From the NCBI GenBank assembly GCA_049976725.1, contig JBMFHR010000001.1:1-64000 (forward strand): 64,000 bases of DNA, in the 5' to 3' direction. Position numbers and translations under genes: made by a program. The number at the start of each line of letters is the position of its first letter. The first letter of the stretch is position 1. The notes below the pieces were generated by a model that did not search any database, had not been told where the DNA came from, and saw nothing but the letters and a program-made list of their open reading frames with translations. Below, piece by piece: positions 40,202 to 48,107 of this stretch. Source of the DNA: Conexivisphaera sp049976725 (GTDB lineage: Archaea; Thermoproteota; Nitrososphaeria; Conexivisphaerales; Conexivisphaeraceae).

Positions 40202-40984
40202 TTATGCTTTCCCTGAAGCTGCGCCGGGCTCCGCGCCGGTTGATCCTGCTGCATCCAGTATCTCCCAGTACTCCGCATCCTCCATTATCGCTCTCTGTTC
40301 CTCATCAACCCTCTTGGCGAGCCGATCGAAGTCCCCCCTCACGGCCTCCGCGAGGTCGCGCGAGCGCCGCGCCGCCAGCTGCGGCCTGTCGGGCAATCCC
40401 GCCCTGCCTATGCTCGCCGTCGAGAGCAGCCAGAGCGCGACCTCGCGCTCCCCCGGCGGTTCCCCCGGCGGTTCCCCGCCGTTCGCCCACCAGAGTGCCC
40501 TGAGTAGGCCGTACGACAGCACGCGCAGCACCTTGCCGCGATACGCCTCCAGCAGCGCGCGCTCGTCGCGCGCCACGGAGGCCAGCACGGGGCCTGGATC
40601 GGGTCCTCCCAGCCTGCTCCTGAGCGCGGCCCTCGCGAACCTCTCGGACGCCACTGGCCTCAGCGAGTCGTGCAGGTAGACGAGCGAGGCCGCGTAGAGG
40701 CTTCCGATTACGGCCGACATGAAGGACTCCTCGGGATTCCTGGCTCCCCCGACCCATCTCCCCTCCACTATGGAGGCGGCCTCCTCGGGCTCCACGGGAT
40801 CGGTCGCCAGGGGATCCTCGCCGTCAGCGATCCACGGGACGCTCCAGATCTCCTCCGGCATCACGCGCGCCGCTGCGACGTGCGACACCCTGATGAGCTC
40901 GACGCGGCGCAGGAGTCCCCTCGCGTGCAGTTCCTTTATGACGCGGCGGCTGGACGCGCACGTCGGGTGATAGTATATGCGCAC
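40202..40984 (-). CDS. Thioredoxin/glutaredoxin-fold protein with helical extension
   Basis: The first about 75 residues form a glutaredoxin-like domain (IYYHPTCASSRRVIKELHAR, with a CxxS-type site, and WIADGEDPLATDP with the cis-Pro region shifted). The remaining about 185 residues are helical and unrecognised. A tandem 12-bp repeat near 40450-40475 encodes GEPPGEPPGE. TATA at 41006-41014 (gatttaagg) about 27 nt before the ATG. Similar two-part proteins occur in other thermophilic archaea as I recall; function unknown. Confidence 0.65.
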   Translation of the reverse strand: MRIYYHPTCASSRRVIKELHARGLLRRVELIRVSHVAAARVMPEEIWSVPWIADGEDPLATDPVEPEEAASIVEGRWVGGARNPEESFMSAVIGSLYAASLVYLHDSLRPVASERFARAALRSRLGGPDPGPVLASVARDERALLEAYRGKVLRVLSYGLLRALWWANGGEPPGEPPGEREVALWLLSTASIGRAGLPDRPQLAARRSRDLAEAVRGDFDRLAKRVDEEQRAIMEDAEYWEILDAAGSTGAEPGAASGKA

Positions 40985-41119
40985 TGGCCCCCTGCAGCCG
41001 AGCCGGATTTAAGGCTATTCCGGATAGCGTGCCTGGCTAATCCCGGGGAGAACTCGCCGGGCCGGAGCAGCAACTCCCGCGCTGGCCGGATCCCCTCCGG
41101 GAGAGCGATCGCGCTGCTC

Positions 41120-42277
41120 CTATCCGCCGCCCCGCCCTGACAGGAACCCCAATCTCTCCTCACGGCTGACCTCGAAGGCGCCCTCCAGGATCCGCCTAAT
41201 GCCATCGGTCATCGCCTGCCCCCTGCGCGACATCATCCTGCTGGCCACCTCGAGCGCCTTCTCCAGCGCCAGCTCTGACGTGCCCGGGGCGCCGGAGCTC
41301 GAGTATATCGTGAACGGTGGCACGTCCACGCCCACCAATCCGTACACGTGGCTGCTCCCCCCGATCGACTTCCCTGCGTAAACGAGCGTGCCGATCGCGA
41401 GCTTCGCGTGATCGCCAATGAAGGACCCGAGCTTCACGAGACCCGTGTCGGCGCGCGCCCTCCCGGCCCTCACCGTGCCGTAAGTGTTCTTGAGATCGCT
41501 CGTGACGCTGCCGGCCCCTATGTTGACCCATTGGCCGACGTAGCTGTGGCCGAGGTAGCCGAAGTGAGCCTTGTTCGAGTACCCCGCTATTATGGAACCC
41601 TCAACCTCCCCGCCGACCCTGCACATCTCGCCCACGTAGGTGTGCGGGTTTATCCTGGCCGAGTGGACCACGGTTCCCCTGCCCACGTACGCCGGTCCCT
41701 CTATCCTGGAGAACGCCTCTATGCGGACGTCGTCGGCTATGAGGACCGGCCCGCGGGACGCGTCAATCACCACGGGCTCCTCTATCCTTACGTTGGAGCC
41801 GTAAACGACGCCGCTCCCCCCGCCCCACGACCTCAGGGCCTCGACGAGCTCCCACGGCCCCTTCATAAGGGCGTCCATCTCGATCCCGGCCCAGTAGCCC
41901 CGCAGGACGTCCTCCACCCTCAGGTCCTCCGCGCTCACCTCGGCGGCCACCAGCTTCCCGCCGTCCACCACCGGCCTTCCCTCGGATTCCAGCACCCTGA
42001 GCACCTCCGGGATCATCCCGGGCCTGACCCTCATGTTGAGCAGCGTCAGCCTCCCCCGCACGTCCTCCGGCTCCGTGGCCTTCCCGGGATACCTCTCCCG
42101 CAGGTAGAGCCTGAACCTGGGCGGCGCGATGAGGACCTCCGGCTCCCCCGCGGCGTCTACTATGGCCCTGTAGATCTGCCTCACGCCGTACCGCAGCTCG
42201 AGAACCGGGGTGGTCAGCGAGAGCGGGCTCAGGGGATCCGGGTACTCCTCCTGGAAGAGCGCGAGCGCGCCCCTCAA
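41120..42277 (-). CDS. GlmU-family putative sugar nucleotidyltransferase
   Basis: A 385-residue two-domain protein. The N-terminal about 150 residues (LSPLSLTTPVLELRYGVRQI) resemble the NTP_transf_4 domain of putative sugar nucleotidyltransferases. The rest is a left-handed beta-helix acyltransferase domain with hexapeptide-type repeats (VLIADDVRIEAFSRIEGPAY, GSIIAGYSNKAHFGYLGHSY, VNIGAGSVTSDLKNTYGTV). A normal GlmU has a GXGTRM loop at the N-terminus, which is absent here. TTG start overlapping the stop of the upstream nucleotidyltransferase gene (TTGA). Confidence 0.75.
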   Translation of the reverse strand: MRGALALFQEEYPDPLSPLSLTTPVLELRYGVRQIYRAIVDAAGEPEVLIAPPRFRLYLRERYPGKATEPEDVRGRLTLLNMRVRPGMIPEVLRVLESEGRPVVDGGKLVAAEVSAEDLRVEDVLRGYWAGIEMDALMKGPWELVEALRSWGGGSGVVYGSNVRIEEPVVIDASRGPVLIADDVRIEAFSRIEGPAYVGRGTVVHSARINPHTYVGEMCRVGGEVEGSIIAGYSNKAHFGYLGHSYVGQWVNIGAGSVTSDLKNTYGTVRAGRARADTGLVKLGSFIGDHAKLAIGTLVYAGKSIGGSSHVYGLVGVDVPPFTIYSSSGAPGTSELALEKALEVASRMMSRRGQAMTDGIRRILEGAFEVSREERLGFLSGRGGG

Positions 42278-42987
42278 GGTATCTCGCCCATCTCCTTCAG
42301 GAACTCGCGGTTGGCCCTCATGTAGGATGCCCTGTCCCCTATGTCCACGAACGTCCCCTCAGACCTGTAAGCGTAGATGGGCTCGCCGGCCGACATCGCC
42401 GCCTGGAAAGCCGCGTCCATGCCGTAGGGCACCCCGGGCGGAATGTACCTCAGGAATTCCCTCTCCATCACGTAGCACCCCACGTTGACCCATCCTCCGA
42501 CCTCCGGCTTCTCGCTCCACCTCAGGAGCCTGCCGTCCTCCGCCGTCTCCACGAGGCCGTACCTGATCTTCGTGTAGTACCGCATCAGCATCATGGTCGC
42601 CAGGGCTCCCATCCTCTCGTGGAAGTCCAGCATGGGCCTTATGTCGGCGCGCGGGAGCACGTCGCCGTATAGCAGCACGAACCTGCCGTCGATCATGCCC
42701 TCGGCGGCCTTCAGCTGTCCCGCCGTGCCCATGGGCCTCCTGGACCTCGCGTACTCTATCCTGACGCCCAGATCAGATCCATCGCCGAAGTAGTCCTCTA
42801 TGGTCTTCCTCATGTAGCTCACGGCTATCACGAACTCCGTTATCCCCTGGCCCTTCAGCCACTCTATCATGTGCTCCAGGAGGGGCCTGTCGCCGAGGGG
42901 GAGCATCGGCTTGGGAGCGAGCAGTGTGTAGGGCCTGAGCCTGACGCCGAGCCCTCCGGCGAGTATCACAGCCTTCAACGCGTTCAC
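42274..42987 (-). CDS. Sugar-1-phosphate nucleotidylyltransferase
   Basis: A 237-residue enzyme activating a sugar 1-phosphate with NTP. The loop KAVILAGGLGVRLRPYT, KPMLPLGDRPLLEHMIEWL, YGDVLPRADI and EKPEVGGWVNVGCYVMERE are canonical. It lacks the C-terminal beta-helix of bifunctional enzymes, but the coupled downstream gene encodes one, so they may act as a split pair. The GTG at 42987 is placed by the AT-rich element at 43001-43010, which it shares with the divergent pilus-type ATPase gene. Confidence 0.88.
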   Translation of the reverse strand: MNALKAVILAGGLGVRLRPYTLLAPKPMLPLGDRPLLEHMIEWLKGQGITEFVIAVSYMRKTIEDYFGDGSDLGVRIEYARSRRPMGTAGQLKAAEGMIDGRFVLLYGDVLPRADIRPMLDFHERMGALATMMLMRYYTKIRYGLVETAEDGRLLRWSEKPEVGGWVNVGCYVMEREFLRYIPPGVPYGMDAAFQAAMSAGEPIYAYRSEGTFVDIGDRASYMRANREFLKEMGEIP

Positions 42988-43000
42988 CCGAGGGAATCCC

Positions 43001-43010
43001 TCAATTAACG
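43001..43010. promoter_or_regulatory. Shared AT-rich promoter element
   Basis: tcaattaacg lies between the minus-strand GTG (42987) and plus-strand ATG (43034), about 18 and 28 nt away. It fits the plus-strand ATPase gene better than the minus-strand one. Confidence 0.4.
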
Positions 43011-43033
43011 TTACTGGCGCGAAACTGTAAAAT

Positions 43034-44659
43034 ATGGTGAGGATCCCTCTGAGGTGCGTGGGCGGAGCTCCCCGAGGTTTCGGTCTGCTCAGGAAACTGC
43101 TGGGCGGGAAGCCCAGGGCTGAGGAGGCCGGGGAGCGCTCCGAGGAGCAGCAGGAGCGCCTGCCTCCGCTTAAGATAGTGCAGATAGACGAGCTCAAGGG
43201 CGATAATCTGCACTCGAAGGCCGTCATAGCCTACTCCGAGGGCGGCGAGTACCTGTACTACGTCGTGGAGCCCAACCTGAGCCCCGAGGACGCGGAGATC
43301 CTCAGGAGGCTGACCGAGCTCCTCTCCTACGTGGTCGAGGCCCCCAGGGACTCCTTCAAGAGCCGCGAGCAGGCCGAGGCGTACGTGGAGGACGCGGCCC
43401 TCAAGGCGCTCAGGAAGTTCGGGCTCGAAGTGCCCGGGAACCGCCTGGAGAAGATAATGTACTATCTGAAGAGGGACACGGTCGGCTTCGGCAAGATAGA
43501 CGTCATGATGAGGGATCCCTACATAGAGGACGTGAGCTGCGACGGCGTTGGGGTCCCGGTCTACGTCTGGCACAAGGACTTCGAGTCAATAAGGTCCAAC
43601 GTCTCGTTCGATTCCCAGGAGGAGCTGAACTCCGTGGTCCTCAGGCTCGCTTACGTCTCGGGGAGGTCCGTCTCCCTGGCGAACCCCATACTGGACGCGA
43701 CGCTGCCGGACGGAAGCAGGGTGAACGCTGTGCTGGGGGGGCAGGTGGCCACCAGGGGAGGGAGCTTCACCATCAGGAAGTTCACCGAGAAGCCGTTCAC
43801 GATAACCGAGCTCATAATGAAGGGCACCATGGACGAGTACCTGGCGGCGTACTTCTGGGAGCTGATCGAGCACAAGAAGAACCTGGTGATAGCCGGCGCC
43901 ACCGCGAGCGGCAAGACGACCACGCTGGGGGCGCTGGCCAACTTCATACATCCGGACTACAAGATAGTCACGATAGAGGACACGAGGGAGCTGCGGCTCT
44001 ACCACCAGAACTGGACCCCCCTGCTGACCAGGGAGTCCTGGGGTCCTAACGGGAGGGGCGAGATAGATACCTTCGAGCTCCTCAGGGCCTCCCTGAGGCA
44101 GAGGCCCGACTATATAATAGTGGGCGAGGTGAGGGGCCAGGAAGCCTACACGCTGCTGCAGGCCATGGCCACGGGCCACGGTGGGCTGACGACGATACAC
44201 GCGGACGACGCGGAGTCCGTCATATCGAGGCTCTCGTCGCCGCCCATAAGCGCGCCCAAGCAGCTCATAGCCACGTCGCTCGACGCGATAGCTATGCAGC
44301 GCAGGATTATAATAAACGAGAGGCCCGTCAGGAGGATCACGGACGTCTCGGAGATCGACGGCTACGACCCGGCGACGGACTCGGTCGTGCTGAGGAGGGT
44401 CGTCAGGTGGAACCCCGCCACCGATCGCATGGAGCAGGACCGCGAGAGCGGGTTGCTCCGCGAGATAGCCGAGCAGAGGGGGGTCAGCGCCGAGGCGATC
44501 GCGAGGGAGGTGGAGGACAAGAGGGACATCCTGCACTGGATGGTCGTCAAGAGGATCGTGGAATTCCAGGACGTGGCCGGCGTGATAAGGAGCTACTACA
44601 GGGACAGGATATCTGTCCTCGGAAGGGTGAGGATGGAGCTTGGCGCGGGCGCTCGCTGA
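43034..44659 (+). CDS. Type IV pilus/Tad-like secretion ATPase
   Basis: A 541-residue hexameric secretion ATPase of the TadA/VirB11/FlaI family, acting at the inner face of the membrane. Walker A is IAGATASGKTTTLGA (about residue 287), the Asp box is IEDTREL, and Walker B/His box are RPDYIIVGEVRGQEA and ATGHGGLTTIHADD. The N-terminal about 40 residues are basic with a Glu/Gln-rich stretch. It is followed by two platform proteins, overlapping the first by 20 bp. It differs from archaellum FlaI, whose operon genes are not seen. Confidence 0.88.
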   Translation: MVRIPLRCVGGAPRGFGLLRKLLGGKPRAEEAGERSEEQQERLPPLKIVQIDELKGDNLHSKAVIAYSEGGEYLYYVVEPNLSPEDAEILRRLTELLSYVVEAPRDSFKSREQAEAYVEDAALKALRKFGLEVPGNRLEKIMYYLKRDTVGFGKIDVMMRDPYIEDVSCDGVGVPVYVWHKDFESIRSNVSFDSQEELNSVVLRLAYVSGRSVSLANPILDATLPDGSRVNAVLGGQVATRGGSFTIRKFTEKPFTITELIMKGTMDEYLAAYFWELIEHKKNLVIAGATASGKTTTLGALANFIHPDYKIVTIEDTRELRLYHQNWTPLLTRESWGPNGRGEIDTFELLRASLRQRPDYIIVGEVRGQEAYTLLQAMATGHGGLTTIHADDAESVISRLSSPPISAPKQLIATSLDAIAMQRRIIINERPVRRITDVSEIDGYDPATDSVVLRRVVRWNPATDRMEQDRESGLLREIAEQRGVSAEAIAREVEDKRDILHWMVVKRIVEFQDVAGVIRSYYRDRISVLGRVRMELGAGAR

Positions 44660-45818
44660 GCGCGCCTACCGCCTGCTGGAGGCGCTCTACGGATTCCGCG
44701 TGACGGACGAGCTCCTGCGCTCCCGCGGGATAGGGCTGAGCAGGCGCGAGTTCCTGAGGCGCGAGCTGCTCCTTTGCTCCACAGCGTCCCTCGCCGCCGC
44801 GCTGGCGTCCCTCGCGGCGGCCGTCTACCTGGGGATGCCGCCCTACGCGGCGGCGCTCCTGGCGCTCCTGGCGCTCCTGGAGGCGGCCGCCCTCGTGGCC
44901 GGCATCAGGGGGCGCGCGCTGCTCTCGGGCGCCGCGGCGCCCGCGCGCGCCCGCGGTAGGCCCAGGGCATCCCGCTTCATCGAGCCGGGGCTCCTGAAGT
45001 CGATCTTCCCCGAGGATCGGGTGCGGCGCATCATGGGGCTCGCGGACATGCGGATGCCCCCGGGTTACTTCTACGATCTGTCAACCAAGTCTGCCCTGGC
45101 GGCGGCCGGGGCCGGGGCGGCGATCCTCGCGCTCGTCGCGCTCATGGAGCACTACTCCCCCCTGGCCGTCGCGATCTGGGCGCTCGTCGGCCTGCTCGCC
45201 GGTACGTCGGTGGGCGCGATGTCGCCCTACGCCTATATATCGTACAGGGCATCGTCCAGGTCCTCCAGGATAGAGCAGGATCTCTCAACGTGGGCCGCCG
45301 CCATGATGGCCTACGTGTCGAGCGGCGCCTCGTTCCCTGAGGCGCTGAAGCGCAGCACCTCCGCCCTGAGGAGCGGCCCGCTCAGGCGCGAGCTCGAGTC
45401 CGTGATCAGGGACTCGGAGGTCCTGGGATCCGAGCCCAGGTCGTCGCTCCTCGCTCTCGCCCAGAGGTCGCCCTCGCAGCTCCTCAGGGAGCTGATAGTG
45501 GGGATAATAGATGCGATGGACAGCGGGAAGGACCTGCAGAGCTACTTCAGGGAATCACTCTCCTACATCCTGAACTACAGGAGGAATTACCTGAGGAAGC
45601 TCGTCAACGACATGTCCCTCGCCGCCGAGCTCTTCGTCATGCTCTTCGTCGTCACCCCCCTGCTCCTGGCGATAATACTGGCGGTCATGGGGTCCATGAG
45701 CGTCGGAGCCCAGCCCTACTACGGGGAGCTGCTCGCCGTCATAGCCTTCGGCTTCGTGCCGCTGGTCGGCGTCGGCTATCTCCTGCTCGTCGACTCGATA
45801 TACCCGAGGTGGTGGTGA
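44640..45818 (+). CDS. T2SF/TadC-like membrane platform protein 1
   Basis: A 392-residue inner-membrane protein. Two hydrophobic segments near residues 40-90 and 150-190 precede the cytoplasmic T2SF domain (WAAAMMAYVSSGASFPEALK, SGKDLQSYFRESL), and two follow it (AAELFVMLFVVTPLLLAIIL, GELLAVIAFGFVPLVGVGYL). A 9-bp repeat near 44853-44880 gives LLALLALLE. TTG start overlapping the ATPase gene. It anchors the pilus-assembly motor. Its stop is overlapped by a GTG at 45815 that is probably the true start of the next gene. Confidence 0.8.
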   Translation: MARALAERAYRLLEALYGFRVTDELLRSRGIGLSRREFLRRELLLCSTASLAAALASLAAAVYLGMPPYAAALLALLALLEAAALVAGIRGRALLSGAAAPARARGRPRASRFIEPGLLKSIFPEDRVRRIMGLADMRMPPGYFYDLSTKSALAAAGAGAAILALVALMEHYSPLAVAIWALVGLLAGTSVGAMSPYAYISYRASSRSSRIEQDLSTWAAAMMAYVSSGASFPEALKRSTSALRSGPLRRELESVIRDSEVLGSEPRSSLLALAQRSPSQLLRELIVGIIDAMDSGKDLQSYFRESLSYILNYRRNYLRKLVNDMSLAAELFVMLFVVTPLLLAIILAVMGSMSVGAQPYYGELLAVIAFGFVPLVGVGYLLLVDSIYPRWW

Positions 45819-45885
45819 CTCGAACCGCGAGGACGCCGCGTACATCTCGGCCGGCGCCGCGGCCGCAGCGGCTTTCCTGGCCCTC

Positions 45886-46650
45886 GTGTACTATGAGCTC
45901 GAGGTCCTCGGAGCGCGCAGCCCCATACCCAACTTCACCAGCTGGTACCACTACGCGTCGCTCGCGCTCGCCATAGCTCTGGCGCCCTACGCGTTGCTGG
46001 ACTACAGGAGGCGCGCGTGGTCCAGCAACGTCGAGAGGGGGCTCCCCCGCGTCCTCTCAGACCTTGAGGGACTCGTGGAGAGCGGCCTCTCCCCCCTGAT
46101 GGCGCTTAAGCAGATGTCCCAGAAGGACTACGGGGTCCTGAGCAGGGCCATCAGGCGCATCGTCTCCCTGGCCAGCTGGGGCTACACGTACGACCGGATA
46201 AAGGGCATTCTAGAGCGCGAGGTCCCGCACCCCGTGGCCCTGATGTTCTTCAAGCTGCTGCTGGACGCCGAGGAGGGCGGCGGGGACGTGGCCTCGGCCG
46301 TCAGGAGCATGAGGGAGTATCTCAGGGACGTGGAGGCCCTGAAGGGGGAGCTGCAGTCCACAGTGAGGATGCAGGTCTTCGTGGTCTACCTGGCCCTCCT
46401 GATATTCCTGTACATATCGGAGACCGCGCTCTCGTCCCTGCTCACGCCCACGACCTCCGCCATAGGCATAGGGCTCTCCGCCGCCACGCTGTCCTACGTG
46501 AGGACCATAATGTTCGGGATGTACATTATCGAGGCGCTACTCGGTGGGCTGGCGCTCGGCAAAATGACCTCCGGCAGCGCCGGGGCCGGCGTCAAGCACT
46601 CAATGCTGCTCGTGATCATCGGCGCGGTATATATAATGGCCCTCGGCTAA
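45886..46650 (+). CDS. T2SF/TadC-like membrane platform protein 2
   Basis: Second platform protein; 254 residues from the first in-frame GTG. It has the T2SF pattern (LPRVLSDLEGLVESGLSPLM, LLDAEEGGGDVASAVRSMRE) and membrane segments flanking it. In-frame codons upstream of 45886 encode a further membrane segment (AAYISAGAAAAAFLALVYY) with no start codon. A GTG at 45815 that overlaps the previous stop (GTGA, as in other operons here) is one base out of frame. A single missing base between 45818 and 45840 would restore a normal start. Confidence 0.75.
   Translation: MYYELEVLGARSPIPNFTSWYHYASLALAIALAPYALLDYRRRAWSSNVERGLPRVLSDLEGLVESGLSPLMALKQMSQKDYGVLSRAIRRIVSLASWGYTYDRIKGILEREVPHPVALMFFKLLLDAEEGGGDVASAVRSMREYLRDVEALKGELQSTVRMQVFVVYLALLIFLYISETALSSLLTPTTSAIGIGLSAATLSYVRTIMFGMYIIEALLGGLALGKMTSGSAGAGVKHSMLLVIIGAVYIMALG
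46627..46638 (+). promoter_or_regulatory. TATA box inside the platform protein 2 gene
   Basis: gtatatataatg centred about 27 nt upstream of the GTG at 46659. The zinc-ribbon gene probably has its own transcript in addition to readthrough. Confidence 0.5.
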
Positions 46651-46658
46651 CATAGGCC

Positions 46659-47549
46659 GTGGAGCCCGGGGTTTCCTCCAGGATGGCCGCCTACCGGCGC
46701 CCAGACGCCAGGAGGTTGCTCTCGAGGATCCTGGAGGAGGGCCACCTGGACGTCGCCGGCCAGGACGACGCCCTGAAGGTCCTGTTGGACATGGGGATAA
46801 TCCGCGAGACGGCGCGCGAGGCCAGGATGAAGGATCCCGAGACGGGCGCCACCTCCTTTTCCCTGATCCCGTCGTGCCCCCACTGCGGATCCCGCGACCT
46901 CGCGAAGGAGGAGCTGATGGAGCACCCCGGCTGCGGGTACGTGGGGAGACTCTCCGACTTCACGCAGTCCGGCGAATGCATAATCTGCCCCCGCTGCGGC
47001 AGGGCGGCCGAGCTGCGGAGGATCGGCTCCTGGTTCTACTGCAGGTCGTGCGGGAGGAGCTTCCACTCGCCGAGGATACTGGCCCAGGCTGGCGGCAGGA
47101 CCCTGCCCGCCGAGGACCTCGAGCTGACGGAGGTCCGGCGCTACGAGCTGAGCCCCGACCTCATCGGGGAGGTGCGGGCAATACTCTCCCTCTACTCCTC
47201 CGTGGCCGAGCGCCTCAGGTCCCTCGGCTACTCGGTCGAGGAGTCGGCCGCGGTCAGGGGGATCTCGGGCGTCCGCCAGACCTTCGACGTCGTCGCCCGG
47301 AAGGGCGAGCACGTGGTCTACGTGGACGTCATGCTCGGGGAGAGCGAGCCCATGCTCCTGGCCAGCATGATGGGGCACATAGTGAAGTACTTCGATTCGG
47401 CGGCGAACGCAACGCTGCTCCTGATCCACTCGCCTAGGAGCGAGCTCCCCAGGCAGCTGCTGAGCAGCTGCTGCCCGAGGTCCATCCGCATCGTGGAGGG
47501 CGAGGACCTCGACGACCTCGTGAAGGCCATGGAGGTTCTCGAGGTTTGA
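46659..47549 (+). CDS. Zinc-ribbon protein with possible nuclease-like C-terminal domain
   Basis: A 296-residue protein. Residues 70-130 hold two or three zinc-binding clusters (SCPHCGSRD, EHPGCGYVG, CPRCGRAAE, FYCRSCGRSF), resembling the TackOD1 output domain seen in TACK archaea. The C-terminal third (RQTFDVVARKGEHVVYVDVM, then helices) looks like a restriction-endonuclease-type fold, but the catalytic D-E-K set is not clear. An N-terminal about 65-residue segment looks like a small winged helix. Located directly behind the pilus genes; a regulatory or signalling role is a guess. Confidence 0.55.
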   Translation: MEPGVSSRMAAYRRPDARRLLSRILEEGHLDVAGQDDALKVLLDMGIIRETAREARMKDPETGATSFSLIPSCPHCGSRDLAKEELMEHPGCGYVGRLSDFTQSGECIICPRCGRAAELRRIGSWFYCRSCGRSFHSPRILAQAGGRTLPAEDLELTEVRRYELSPDLIGEVRAILSLYSSVAERLRSLGYSVEESAAVRGISGVRQTFDVVARKGEHVVYVDVMLGESEPMLLASMMGHIVKYFDSAANATLLLIHSPRSELPRQLLSSCCPRSIRIVEGEDLDDLVKAMEVLEV

Positions 47550-47618
47550 GGAGGCTGACAAGCCTGTCTAGGGCGGTGGGCCTCCAGTGGATTCCGTCGG
47601 CGCGCGCAGCGGTCGTGC

Positions 47619-48101
47619 GTGATACTATCGGACGCCGAGATATCGAGGCTCGTCGGTTCCGGGCGCCTGGTGATCAGGCCGTTCGAGCCGTCGAACCTGA
47701 CGCCGAACGGGATAGACCTCTCGGTGGGGGAGGAGGCGATGATCATGGAGGCACCGTCCGGCGGCGCCCGCCTGCGCCTGGATCCAGGAGCGGAGCTCAG
47801 GATCCCGCCGGGCTCCAGCGTTCTGATACTCACCGAGGAGTACCTAGAGCTTCCATCAGACATCGTCGGCATCGTGAACCTCCGGAGCACGTGGGCCAGG
47901 AGGGGGCTCCTGATCCCGCCGACGGTGGTCGACGCGGGCTACAGGGGCAGGCTGACCTTGGCCGTCAGGGGCCCTCCCTACGCGCTCAGCGTGCGCCGCG
48001 GCGAGAGGGTGTGGCACCTCCTGCTCGCCGAATCGCATCCGGCCGGAACTCCCTACAGCGGCAGGTACCAGGGATCCACGGGCCTCGTGCCAGCTCCGTG
48101 A
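47619..48101 (+). CDS. dCTP deaminase/dUTPase family protein with altered active site
   Basis: A 160-residue homologue of dCTP deaminase (MILSDAEISRLVGSGRLVI, NLTPNGIDLSVG, LRSTWARRGLLIPPTVVDAG, YRGRLTLAVRG). In archaeal deaminases the segment after the glycine reads LTIEV or LTLEI, and that Glu is the catalytic base. Here it is A115 (codon at 47961-47963). The sequence otherwise matches crenarchaeal Dcd through YSGRYQGSTG near the C-terminus. It may be a dUTPase, a nucleotide-binding relic or an inactive regulatory homologue. GTG start; it follows the zinc-ribbon gene at about 70 bp. Confidence 0.75.
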   Translation: MILSDAEISRLVGSGRLVIRPFEPSNLTPNGIDLSVGEEAMIMEAPSGGARLRLDPGAELRIPPGSSVLILTEEYLELPSDIVGIVNLRSTWARRGLLIPPTVVDAGYRGRLTLAVRGPPYALSVRRGERVWHLLLAESHPAGTPYSGRYQGSTGLVPAP

Positions 48102-48107
48102 ACGCTG

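Noticed and set aside
44853..44880. Tandem 9-bp repeat in platform protein 1
   Set aside because: It only encodes a Leu/Ala-rich membrane helix; codon bias explains the repetition.
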